64,000 nucleotides of DNA, taken from the NCBI GenBank assembly GCA_035652075.1, contig DASREL010000090.1, forward strand, positions 56,803 through 120,802, given 5' to 3'. Shown here piece after piece: positions 26,270 to 34,616 of this stretch. Positions within the stretch are counted from its first letter, which is position 1. Each line of letters begins with the position of its first letter. A program made the position numbers and the translations under genes. Under the pieces are notes generated by a model that was given only the letters and a program-made list of their open reading frames with translations, ran no database searches and was not told where the DNA came from. This DNA is from Gp6-AA45 sp035652075 (lineage in GTDB: Bacteria > Acidobacteriota > Vicinamibacteria > Vicinamibacterales > CAVVIG01).

Positions 26270-26334
26270 ATACCCCATTCGTCCTGAATGGGTCGTGCCT
26301 GTTTTGGCGAGACGAGTACCGGGGTCTGTTGCAC
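26173..26334 (-). CDS. 53-residue ORF with DEWGIYDPAQAG motif
   Basis: A short ORF from GTG at 26334 (GTGGAGA lies just upstream as a Shine-Dalgarno). The middle reads PIQDEWGIYDPAQAGFEAIL followed by RKLG, nearly identical to the C-terminal motif of the receiver-like protein at 12884-13741 (DEWGIYDPRQAG). Conservation of this segment between two places is the evidence for coding. About 97 nt overlap the DUF192 gene on the other strand. The function is unknown. Confidence 0.5.
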   Translation of the reverse strand: MQQTPVLVSPKQARPIQDEWGIYDPAQAGFEAILRKLGVDDKKTSSRSDVTER

Positions 26335-26445
26335 GTTCTCCACGAGGAGGACAGGGGCAACTTACGTACCGCGCACAAACAGGCCGTTTTCGCTGCCGAA
26401 ATCGCTGTATCCGTTTGATTCTGCTGACAATTTGGGCGAGCGCAC

Positions 26446-26700
26446 TTACGAATCTGAGAGGCGCGCGATCGTGGCGCCGAGATGCGACGCCGTGTCATCC
26501 CAGAACTCCACGACGCGCGGGTGGCGGTCCAGCGCCGCCTGCACGATCCCTCGCTGGACGCCGCGTCCACGCCCGTGAATCAACCGCACTTCGCGCAGGC
26601 CCGCGTCCGCCGCCGCCGTCACGTATTCTTCGACGACCGACCGGATATCAGCAGGGGCGAAGGCGTGCAGATCGAGCTCACGCTCGATCGGGATGCGCAT
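26446..26700 (-). CDS. Smr-domain protein
   Basis: 84-residue stand-alone Smr domain, as found at the end of MutS2. Motifs LDLH (9-12) and HGRGRG (42-47) are intact. Such domains nick or bind branched nucleic acid or stalled-ribosome mRNA. Its start overlaps the end of queF by 23 nt, so it is translated from the same message. Confidence 0.85.
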   Translation of the reverse strand: MRIPIERELDLHAFAPADIRSVVEEYVTAAADAGLREVRLIHGRGRGVQRGIVQAALDRHPRVVEFWDDTASHLGATIARLSDS

Positions 26701-27034
26701 AGGCGGCGGTGACGACCGTCTTGATCCCGCCGCGGACCGAAAAGTCGCCGACGACGGTCATCCGGCGCGGGTGAATGGCGGCGACCAGATCGTCGAGGAT
26801 CTGGTTCGTGACGTGCTCGTAAAAGATGCCCCGGTTGCGGAATTCGATCATGTAGTACTTAAGGGACTTGAGCTCGATGCACTGTGCATCGGGGACGTAG
26901 GTGATCCGGATCTCGCCAAAATCGGGGAGTCCCGTCTTCGGACAGACCGACGTAAACTCAGGGCAGGCGATAGCGATTTCATAATCGCGTTCGGGTCGCG
27001 GGTTGGGAAACGTTTCGATCGTCGAGCTTGACAT
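26678..27034 (-). CDS. queF: NADPH-dependent 7-cyano-7-deazaguanine reductase QueF
   Basis: 118-residue short-form QueF, reducing preQ0 to preQ1 in queuosine synthesis. CPEFTSVCPKTGLPDFG supplies the nucleophile Cys31 and general acid Asp38, and SLKYYMIEFRNRGIFYEHVT is the QueF substrate motif. The start MSSST is chosen because TATATT lies 6 nt upstream, as for a leaderless transcript, and the longer frame is not conserved in style. Confidence 0.95.
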   Translation of the reverse strand: MSSSTIETFPNPRPERDYEIAIACPEFTSVCPKTGLPDFGEIRITYVPDAQCIELKSLKYYMIEFRNRGIFYEHVTNQILDDLVAAIHPRRMTVVGDFSVRGGIKTVVTAAYAHPDRA

Positions 27035-27040
27035 AGGGCG

Positions 27041-27046
27041 AATATA
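27041..27046 (-). promoter_or_regulatory. -10 element of queF, leaderless position
   Basis: TATATT on the minus strand ends 6 nt before the queF ATG, so transcription would begin at or next to the start codon. Confidence 0.5.
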
Positions 27047-27147
27047 GCTGAAAAATACGGCGTTTTTTCTCAGCAAACCCGCGAGTTCGTTGCGCGCGCG
27101 CCTTTCGCGGTTGAAGACTTACAGCGCGTCAAGTCAGGGGGACACCG

Positions 27148-27447
27148 ATGGCCGACGCCCGCAGGATGGGCAAGTCTGAACTCTTTTCGCACTTCGCCGA
27201 ACGCTTCGAGGTCAAGCGCACGCAGGCGCGCGAGTACTTCGACGAGCTGACGGCGCTGGCCGAAAAAGAGCTGAAGCGCTCGGGTGAGTTCGTGCTGCCC
27301 GGGATGGTGAAGTTGGTCGTGCAGAAGCGCAAGGCGCGCATGGGCCGCAACCCGGCGACGGGTGAAGCAATCAAGATCCCGGCAAAGACCGTTGTGAAGG
27401 CGAGGATCGCCAAGCAGCTGAAGGACGCCGTACTGCCCCGCAAGTAG
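27148..27447 (+). CDS. HU-family DNA-binding protein
   Basis: 99-residue histone-like protein. The N-terminal helix pair (GKSELFSHFAERFEVKRTQAREYFDEL) and the beta-arm region MGRNPATGEAIKIPAKTVVK match the HU/IHF fold, including the RNPATG motif at the DNA-binding arm tip. A nucleoid protein. A good Shine-Dalgarno (GGGGG) precedes the ATG. A strong hairpin at 27448 follows immediately. Confidence 0.92.
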   Translation: MADARRMGKSELFSHFAERFEVKRTQAREYFDELTALAEKELKRSGEFVLPGMVKLVVQKRKARMGRNPATGEAIKIPAKTVVKARIAKQLKDAVLPRK

Positions 27448-27468
27448 GGCGGGTCTTTCAGACCCGCC
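27448..27468 (+). terminator. Perfect hairpin directly after the HU gene
   Basis: GGCGGGTCT-TTC-AGACCCGCC: a 9-bp perfect stem starting right after the stop codon. No T-run follows, but position and strength support an end-of-message role. Confidence 0.65.
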
Positions 27469-27503
27469 GCACAGCTCCCCACCCACTTGACGCGAGATCG
27501 TTG

Positions 27504-27539
27504 CGAGAGAGGCGCGGCCGATGGCCGCGCCCACTCTCG
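27504..27539. terminator. Long bidirectional hairpin between convergent genes
   Basis: CGAGAG...GGCGCGGCC-GAT-GGCCGCGCC...CTCTCG: a 9-bp perfect inner stem and a 6-bp outer stem. It separates the HU gene from the minus-strand operon ending at 27544. Confidence 0.6.
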
Positions 27540-27543
27540 TGGG

Positions 27544-27786
27544 TTACGCCGCAGTCGGGCGTGATGCGAGCATCCGGCTGTACAGCGTCGCCGGCACGAG
27601 GCAATTCGTGCGCGCCTCGAGGTTGGTGACCGAGTCATCGTCGAGAATGATCCGATCGCTCGGCCCGAGCGTGATCTCGGCGCTGTAGCGACGCGCACCG
27701 CGCAGCGTGCGCAGTTCGAAATAGCGGACGGAGACCGTGTGATCTTCCACGGCGACCGCATCCGTCTTCACCAAAGTACGAAACAT
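27544..27786 (-). CDS. Small hypothetical protein after the histidine kinase
   Basis: 80 residues (MFRTLVKTDAVAVEDHTVSV onward), with no membrane segment. It has a beta-rich pattern with the stretch ITLGPSDRIILDDDS. A clear Shine-Dalgarno (GGGGGG, 6 nt before ATG) shows it is translated. It lies 18 nt after the kinase stop, last gene of the radical SAM/peptide operon. Possibly a small PilZ- or regulator-like domain; not recognised. Confidence 0.65.
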   Translation of the reverse strand: MFRTLVKTDAVAVEDHTVSVRYFELRTLRGARRYSAEITLGPSDRIILDDDSVTNLEARTNCLVPATLYSRMLASRPTAA

Positions 27787-27804
27787 CGTGTTCCCCCCTG
27801 AAAG

Positions 27805-29568
27805 TTAACTGGCTGCGGCGTGTGCCGATTGATCGTCGCGCGTCGGGAAGCGCATCGTAAACGACGTGCCGCGCCCTACTTCGCTCTGCACGTCGATCGT
27901 TCCGTCGAGTTGTTCGACAATCCGTTTCGTGATGGCCAGGCCGAGACCAAGGCCCCGGCGCTTCGTCGTGACGAACTCGTCGAAGATCGTCGCCAGACGT
28001 TCGGCCGGAATGCCCGAACCGGTGTCGCTGACGCGAATTTCGGCGCGGTCGCCGACGCGCGCGGTCGTAATCGTGATCCGTCCGCCCGGGTCGGTCGCTT
28101 GAATGGCGTTCGTGATCAGATTGCGGTAGACGCGGCCGAGCGCGAACCGGTCGCCGTCGATCATGATCGGGCCGTCGGCGTACTGCGTCTCGATCGTGAT
28201 GCCGTTGCGTTCGCCCTCGGTGCGCATCGACTCGACCATCTCGGCGACCGAGCCGTTGACGTCCATCGCAAAGCGTTCGATCGGCCTCGGCTTGACGAGG
28301 TTTCGCAGGTCCTCCATGAAACGCTTGAGGGTGCCGAGCTCGCGTTCGATGGTACGCCGGAACATCTCGCGCGACTCGGCGTCCACGTCGTCGCGGAGCA
28401 GGAGCCGCGTGCTGTTGCCGATGTTCTGGATCGGATGCGAGAGGTCGTGGACGAGACCCGCGGCGACGCGGCCGAACATCGCCTGCCGCTCCTGCCGCTT
28501 GACGTTTTCCTGCAGTTCGACGAGGCGATCGGCCATCACGTTGAAGGACTCGCCCAGCTCGCCGAACTCGTCGCTCCGGTCGATGTTGACGCGCGTATCG
28601 AGACGGCCTTCGGCGGCGACGTCGTGCGTCGCGCGCTTGAGCTCGAGGATCGGATCGATGAACGATCGCCCGAACGCGTAACCCAAGGCGATCATCGCGA
28701 AGAGCGCGAGCGAAATCGCGACGATCAGCTGATTACGCAGCTGCGTCGCGGTCGCAAACGCCTCGACCGTCGGCTGCTCGACGATGACGGTCCAGCCGAA
28801 GTCGCTGATGGGCGCGGCGACGCCGAGCTGCGTCCGCCCTTCTTCGTCCTGGTACTGCGTGGCAATCGGTCCGTCCTTTTGCGATCGCGCAAGCGCGAGC
28901 AGCGGGTTGGACGACATGTTGCGCGTTTGCGCGACGAGCGCTTTCTTGTCGGGATCCCCGTGCGCGATGACGCCGCCGTCGGGCGCGATCACCATGGCGT
29001 AGCCGTGATCGCCGATACGGATGCGGTCCACCATCCGCCACATTTCTTCGAGGCTGAATTCGCCGGTCAGCCAGCCCGCCGGCTGATTCAGCTTGAGCAG
29101 GTGAATGCCGAACGTGGCGGTCGGCAGCAGGTCTTCGTCGACGCGGATCGACGACATGCGGACGCCGTCAATCGAGAGCGTCGCGTCTTTGGGAATGCGG
29201 ACGCGCGGCGCGCCGACACGGCTGGTCGCGACCACCGTGCCCGACTCATCGAACAGCGTCAGCTCGCGGAATTCGCGGAACTGAAGCACGTAGTTCTTGA
29301 GAATCCGGTCCTGCTGCCACGACTGCAATCCGGTGTCCTGCAGGTCGGCCGCGAGCGCCTTCAGCAGTTCGGCGTTGCTGACGACGTAGCGGCGGATTTC
29401 TTCGGCGGCGCGGGTGGCGACGTTCTGGTTGCCGGCGACGACCGACTCGCGCGTGCCGCGCTGCAATGACAGGATCGAGACGATACCGTACGCCATGAGC
29501 GGGACGACCGCCGCGAGCGCCAGCAGCAGCGCGAACCGGACGGCGATGCGACGGATCGTCAGCGACAT
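27805..29568 (-). CDS. Sensor histidine kinase with extracytoplasmic Cache-like domain
   Basis: 587 residues. Membrane segments at about 8-30 and 282-302 flank a periplasmic Cache-type domain (GDHGYAMVIAPDGGVIAHGDP). HAMP domain about 303-355, then the dimerisation/phosphoacceptor helix GLVHDLSHPIQNIGNS with His374, and an HATPase domain with the N box (NLITNAIQATDPGG), G1 (DTGSGIPAE) and G2 (RRGLGLGLAITKR). It lies 6 nt after the SBP lipoprotein, in one operon with the radical SAM enzyme. The natural partner is probably the NtrC-type regulator at 32908-34296. The ligand might be the modified peptide or the SBP cargo; this is inference. Confidence 0.9.
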   Translation of the reverse strand: MSLTIRRIAVRFALLLALAAVVPLMAYGIVSILSLQRGTRESVVAGNQNVATRAAEEIRRYVVSNAELLKALAADLQDTGLQSWQQDRILKNYVLQFREFRELTLFDESGTVVATSRVGAPRVRIPKDATLSIDGVRMSSIRVDEDLLPTATFGIHLLKLNQPAGWLTGEFSLEEMWRMVDRIRIGDHGYAMVIAPDGGVIAHGDPDKKALVAQTRNMSSNPLLALARSQKDGPIATQYQDEEGRTQLGVAAPISDFGWTVIVEQPTVEAFATATQLRNQLIVAISLALFAMIALGYAFGRSFIDPILELKRATHDVAAEGRLDTRVNIDRSDEFGELGESFNVMADRLVELQENVKRQERQAMFGRVAAGLVHDLSHPIQNIGNSTRLLLRDDVDAESREMFRRTIERELGTLKRFMEDLRNLVKPRPIERFAMDVNGSVAEMVESMRTEGERNGITIETQYADGPIMIDGDRFALGRVYRNLITNAIQATDPGGRITITTARVGDRAEIRVSDTGSGIPAERLATIFDEFVTTKRRGLGLGLAITKRIVEQLDGTIDVQSEVGRGTSFTMRFPTRDDQSAHAAAS

Positions 29569-29574
29569 CAGCCT

Positions 29575-31053
29575 CTAGTTTCGGCTCGCGACATGGTCGT
29601 CATTACGCGGCTTCCATTGACGCAGCGTCAAGATGGGATCGCCTGGTTCGGTCATTGGGACGACGAATCTGCGACTCACGGCGCGTGCCCGTTCGCTCCA
29701 GGCGAGCAGGATCGCGGGTGGATCTTGCCAGAACGCGCTCTGAACGCCCGCCACCGCGGTGCCGTATTCCTCGTTGCTGACCGCTCTGCGAACGCGATCG
29801 AGGGCCTCATCAACGGTGGCCGTTCCGCGACCGACGACGTTTGCCGGTCCTTTTGAATGCCACACGAGGTACAAGCGCACCATCGACTGACCGACGAGCG
29901 TCTCGTGCAGAAACGCCTCGTAATTGTGCGCGCGTTCAGCCGCAAAGAGTTCGTCGGGTGGCAGCGACTTCAGGTCCATCTCGACGCCGATGGCGGCGAG
30001 TTGCCGTTTTATTTCCAGCGCAATGCGTTCGTAGACGGCGTCGGTCAGCAGCAAACACGTAAACCGGATTTTCTGGCCGTTCAGCAGTTTCGCCGCGCGC
30101 TGCGGATCGTAGGTGAACGCGTCGGTGGGTGCGACCGACGAGCGGAACGGACCCGTCGACGCGACGCCGTGACCGTTCAACGCGACGCGAACGAGTTGGT
30201 TTCGATCGATGGCGTAGTTCAGCGCTTGACGCACGACCGCGGCGCGAAGCGGCCCGGCGGACGTGTTGAAGGACACGTTGTATTGATACGGCCGCAGGAA
30301 CGTGAACACCGTCACCGTCGTCGAGCTCTCGAGCGAATCGAGCGCATCGGGGCCGACCTCGTACAACATGTCGACGTTGTTCCGGAGTAACTCGGCCCAT
30401 GCGGCGCGAACCGATGGAAACGGTTTGTATTCGATTTGATCGATGATCGACCGCCCGAGATAGTAGTCGTCGGTCGCAATCAATCTTGTTGCCGACGCGG
30501 GATCGCGGGCGAAGGGACCGATCGAGGTGCTTGCCCCAGGTTTTCGAATCGGTACTTCCAGCGATTCGACCCAGAAGCGTGAAGGATACGGCAGGTCGAG
30601 CTCGATGCTGTTTCCATCAATCGGTTTGGCGAGAAGGCCTGCCGCCAACCTCGGCCCGAGGAAATCGCTGACCAGCGCGGGCAGCGTCTTCGCGACGATT
30701 GCCGCGTCGATCGGCGAGCCGTCCGAGAACTTGAGGTGTGGTTTGAGGGTGACTGTCAACGCACGGCCGTCGGGCGAAAGGACCCAGGTGTCGGCCAGTT
30801 GCGGTTCTGTTTGGCCGCTGGGCGTCACACGGATCAGTCCTTCCGTCGTGATGTTCTGAACGATCTGGCTGACGCCTTGGACGGGGTTTGTCATCGCGGC
30901 GATACCGAGACTGACACCCACGCGGAGTACGGTTGTCGGCGACTTTTCAGCCGCCGACTGTCTCGTTCGACACGCGCCGGATACCACCGCGAGACAAACA
31001 AGTCCAATGGCGCAGGCGGGGCCCGACCGGAGCCGGGCTCTCTCGCGGTGCAC
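29575..31053 (-). CDS. SBP_bac_5 solute-binding lipoprotein, coupled to precursor peptide
   Basis: 492 residues, family 5 (oligopeptide/nickel type) extracellular solute-binding protein. A lipoprotein signal ends in VVSGAC (lipobox). Family stretches TEGLIRVTPSGQTEPQLADTW in two parts, WVLSPDGRALTVTLKPHLKFSDG and AVVRQALNYAIDRNQLV are clear. The chosen GTG start overlaps the peptide stop (TAGTG), giving one shared base and strong translational coupling. No ABC permease or ATPase genes are nearby, so it may act as a sensor or chaperone for the peptide instead of an importer subunit. Confidence 0.85.
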   Translation of the reverse strand: MHRERARLRSGPACAIGLVCLAVVSGACRTRQSAAEKSPTTVLRVGVSLGIAAMTNPVQGVSQIVQNITTEGLIRVTPSGQTEPQLADTWVLSPDGRALTVTLKPHLKFSDGSPIDAAIVAKTLPALVSDFLGPRLAAGLLAKPIDGNSIELDLPYPSRFWVESLEVPIRKPGASTSIGPFARDPASATRLIATDDYYLGRSIIDQIEYKPFPSVRAAWAELLRNNVDMLYEVGPDALDSLESSTTVTVFTFLRPYQYNVSFNTSAGPLRAAVVRQALNYAIDRNQLVRVALNGHGVASTGPFRSSVAPTDAFTYDPQRAAKLLNGQKIRFTCLLLTDAVYERIALEIKRQLAAIGVEMDLKSLPPDELFAAERAHNYEAFLHETLVGQSMVRLYLVWHSKGPANVVGRGTATVDEALDRVRRAVSNEEYGTAVAGVQSAFWQDPPAILLAWSERARAVSRRFVVPMTEPGDPILTLRQWKPRNDDHVASRN

Positions 31054-31148
31054 TACTTCTTGATGTCGAGCGGCGGAACGTCGATAACGTCCGGGCACCA
31101 TCCCTGAGGCTTCGCAGTCGATTTGGCGTTGATGATCGTGATCTTCAT
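31053..31148 (-). CDS. Candidate radical SAM-modified precursor peptide (31 aa)
   Basis: A 31-residue ORF beginning MKITIINAKS and ending QGWCPDVIDVPPLDIKK. It lies 11 nt downstream of the radical SAM gene, with AGGGGA as Shine-Dalgarno, and its TAG stop overlaps the GTG of the SBP gene. The single Cys next to Trp, the Asp/Pro-rich tail, the size and the position between maturase and binding protein are typical of RiPP precursors. Likely leader 1-13 and core 14-31, by inference. No double-Gly cleavage site is evident. The family is not recognised. Confidence 0.7.
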   Translation of the reverse strand: MKITIINAKSTAKPQGWCPDVIDVPPLDIKK

Positions 31149-31159
31149 GATGATATCCC

Positions 31160-32572
31160 CTATGCGGCGACGTCGGATGTCGCCTGTTTGCTGTGCGCGT
31201 CGTGCGCCAGCGTGATGACCGCCGATTCAAATGCAGCTTTGTGACACGTCGGCGTGTTCATGTCGCCAAGCTGTGAGTACGAGGCCGCCACGCATCCGCC
31301 CGCACACGTCGGGATGAACGCGCAGTCGCCACACTCTTTCCACGGGTGAAGCCGTTCGAACCGTTCGAGGGCCGATTCGCGCCACGCGTCCTTGCGGCCG
31401 TCGATATGGCCGGTCGACATCGCGAGCTGGCCGGTGAAACCGGGGCACGCGTAGAGCGATCCGTCGGGACCGATCGTGTGCGCGTGCTTCTGGTGCACGT
31501 GACAGGGGCCCGCGTGGACGCCGTCGCTCGTCGGAAATCCGAGCCGCCGCGTTTCGGCGCGCAACTCGGTCATCTTGTCGTCGAGCACGTTGCAGGAGTC
31601 GCACGACTTGCCGGCGCCGGAGCCGACCGACGTCATGCACGTGCCTTTGAACGACTCCTTCGCAGCGACCGGCGTCAGCGGGATGATCCCTTTCGCCGAC
31701 ACCGGCTCCGTGCGAATGATCGGCTTGAAAAAAACTTTCGACAGCTTGTCGGCGAAGTCCTGCGACTTGAGGAAGTCGAGCAGCGCGGGAAAGCTGTCCA
31801 TCGAGGACTCGTCGAAGTTGCCGCCGACGGCGATCTTGCACTTGTGCGCCACGCGCCGGATGTTCTCGATGATCCGGTCGAACGTGCCCTGCCCGCCGCG
31901 CAACGGACGCATGCGATTGTGGACGTCGCGGTCGCCGTCGAGCGTGATCTTGATGCCGTTCAATCCGAGCGGGGCCATGCGATCGACGACGTCTTCGGTC
32001 AGGAGCAGCCCGTTGGTGATGATGTTCATCACCGGACGGATCCCGCGCGTCGTGCAGGCCTTGAACAGCCGCTCGGCGAGGTAATACATCACCGGCAGAT
32101 TCAGCAGCGGCTCGCCGCCGAAGAACGTCAGCACGAGACGCTCCGGCGTCACGTCATCGAGTTCGCGTTCGATCCAGTCGCCGAGGCGCACGGCAGTGTC
32201 CATCGACATCCGCTCGGCGCGTTCGTTGTAGTCGCCGTGGTCGCCCTGGAAGCAGTAGCCGCACGCGAAATTGCACTGGAGCGTCGTCAAGACCGTGACG
32301 TTCACTTCGGTCGTGTTGCTTTTGTGATCGGCGAGATAGCGATCGAGATTCAGCCGGTCCTCGTCGCGATTCTCGACGAGAAATCCCTGGTCGGTGAGCA
32401 GCGCAATAGCGTCGCGCTCTTCGCTCGAGTAGTCAGCGTCGCGATTTGCGACGCGATCGAGCAGTGCCGCGACATCGCCGGACACGATGAGCTGCGCGTC
32501 CGACAGCGTGTTCATCAGGAACACCTCGTCGGCGGGAAGCGGCACACGAAGATTGAACAAGGAGGACTGCAT
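31160..32572 (-). CDS. Radical SAM/SPASM peptide maturase
   Basis: 470 residues, probable RiPP-modifying enzyme. Residues 1-75 resemble the N-terminal recognition region of peptide maturases (PADEVFLMNTLSDAQLIVSG). The radical SAM cluster is CNFACGYC (100-107, CX3CX2C) and the SAM-binding GGEP-type motif is FFGGEPLLN. The C-terminal SPASM domain has many Cys: GTCMTS, SCDSC, GPCHVH, YACPGF and CGDCAFIPTCAGGC, then TPTC. Start: ATG at 32572 is preceded by GGAG at a good distance; an upstream TTG is possible. The modification may be a cross-link at the precursor Cys, Trp or Asp. Transcribed from a sigma-54 promoter. Confidence 0.9.
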   Translation of the reverse strand: MQSSLFNLRVPLPADEVFLMNTLSDAQLIVSGDVAALLDRVANRDADYSSEERDAIALLTDQGFLVENRDEDRLNLDRYLADHKSNTTEVNVTVLTTLQCNFACGYCFQGDHGDYNERAERMSMDTAVRLGDWIERELDDVTPERLVLTFFGGEPLLNLPVMYYLAERLFKACTTRGIRPVMNIITNGLLLTEDVVDRMAPLGLNGIKITLDGDRDVHNRMRPLRGGQGTFDRIIENIRRVAHKCKIAVGGNFDESSMDSFPALLDFLKSQDFADKLSKVFFKPIIRTEPVSAKGIIPLTPVAAKESFKGTCMTSVGSGAGKSCDSCNVLDDKMTELRAETRRLGFPTSDGVHAGPCHVHQKHAHTIGPDGSLYACPGFTGQLAMSTGHIDGRKDAWRESALERFERLHPWKECGDCAFIPTCAGGCVAASYSQLGDMNTPTCHKAAFESAVITLAHDAHSKQATSDVAA

Positions 32573-32670
32573 CCCCACTCCGAAAACCCCGATCAACGTG
32601 CTGCGGGGAGTATGTAGACTCGGGACCGAAAGTTGTTTACGAACGCCGTCGAACCGTCGGCGGTCTAGGT

Positions 32671-32686
32671 AGCAACCGATGTTCCA
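32671..32686 (-). promoter_or_regulatory. Sigma-54 promoter of the maturase operon
   Basis: The minus strand reads TGGAAC-ATCGG-TTGCT: GG and GC are separated by exactly 10 nt, with one mismatch to TGGCAC. The predicted start is near 32660, giving an 88-nt leader before the ATG. The adjacent NtrC-type activator is the obvious regulator. Confidence 0.7.
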
Positions 32687-32714
32687 CAGCGTGGAGATCG
32701 ATCGAAAACGTTGA

Positions 32715-32728
32715 TTTTGTTAACAAAA
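32715..32728. promoter_or_regulatory. 14-bp perfect palindrome TTTTGTTAACAAAA
   Basis: A perfect inverted repeat centred on GTTAAC, 29 bp upstream of the -24 element, in an AT-rich patch within GC-rich surroundings. It may be an operator or a DNA-bending site for the sigma-54 promoter. Its distance is short for a classical enhancer. Confidence 0.5.
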
Positions 32729-32907
32729 ACGCGCGGCTGACCGAAACCGCTCACAAAGCGGAGCGCGAAGACGCCGAACCGTGCGGGCAAGAGTTTGTCC
32801 GCGCGATCGGGGTGTGTGTGCCGTGCGAATCGGATTAGTCGCGTGGAATCAGCGAATTATCGCGACGAGACAAGGTCTTGCCTGCGAAGGCCAAAATATT
32901 GGCCGCG

Positions 32908-34296
<1,389 letters not shown>

Positions 34297-34330
34297 GCGA
34301 GGGGAAAGACGCCGGTATTTTGTCAGGCGG

Positions 34331-34358
34331 TTGACACTGTTGCAAGCCGTTCGATAAG
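34331..34358 (+). promoter_or_regulatory. Sigma-70-type promoter of the lpd operon
   Basis: TTGACA at 34331-34336 and GATAAG at 34353-34358 with a 16-bp spacer. The first codon of the next gene lies 9 nt after the -10, so the transcript would be nearly leaderless. Confidence 0.6.
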
Positions 34359-34367
34359 GTACGAGTT

Positions 34368-34616
34368 TTGGTGACCTACCTCTGGTTGATTACCGGCGCG
34401 GCGTTGATCGTCGCTGCGGCGGCGCTCATGAAAGCGCGGAAACTCGCCAAGCGGCTCGAACGCCTCACTGAGTCATACTGGGAACTCCGGTACGAGCACG
34501 GGCAACTGCGTGCACGGCTCAACCGGCTCGATCCGGAACCGGCCAACGACGCACCCGACCCCGCACGCCAGCCCGGCGTGACCGCGTTCGTCCCCCTGTC
34601 TTCTCTGAAGCGATGA
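34368..34616 (+). CDS. Small membrane-anchored coiled-coil protein
   Basis: 82 residues: one membrane segment (about 5-22), then a charged helical stretch (about 23-55, KLAKRLERLTESYWELRYEHG) and a Pro-rich tail. Start TTG at 34368 or GTG at 34371. It overlaps lpd by 4 nt (ATGA), so it begins the lipoamide operon. Unknown function. Confidence 0.6.
   Translation: MVTYLWLITGAALIVAAAALMKARKLAKRLERLTESYWELRYEHGQLRARLNRLDPEPANDAPDPARQPGVTAFVPLSSLKR

Larger units (their letters stand above)
32573..32907. other. Control region of the radical SAM operon
   Basis: 335 nt without a gene. It contains the sigma-54 promoter (32671-32686), a 14-bp perfect palindrome 29 bp upstream of it, and, next to the NtrC-gene stop, GGCCAATATTTTGGCC, a 6-bp stem that could be a weak terminator. 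No second precursor-like ORF was found on the minus strand. Confidence 0.55.

Noticed and set aside
29575..31053. Full oligopeptide ABC importer
   Set aside because: Only the binding protein is present; no permease or ATPase genes next to it.
32890..32907. GGCCAATATTTTGGCC as a strong terminator after the NtrC gene
   Set aside because: Stem is only 6 bp and no T-run follows; left as a weak possibility in the intergenic entry.
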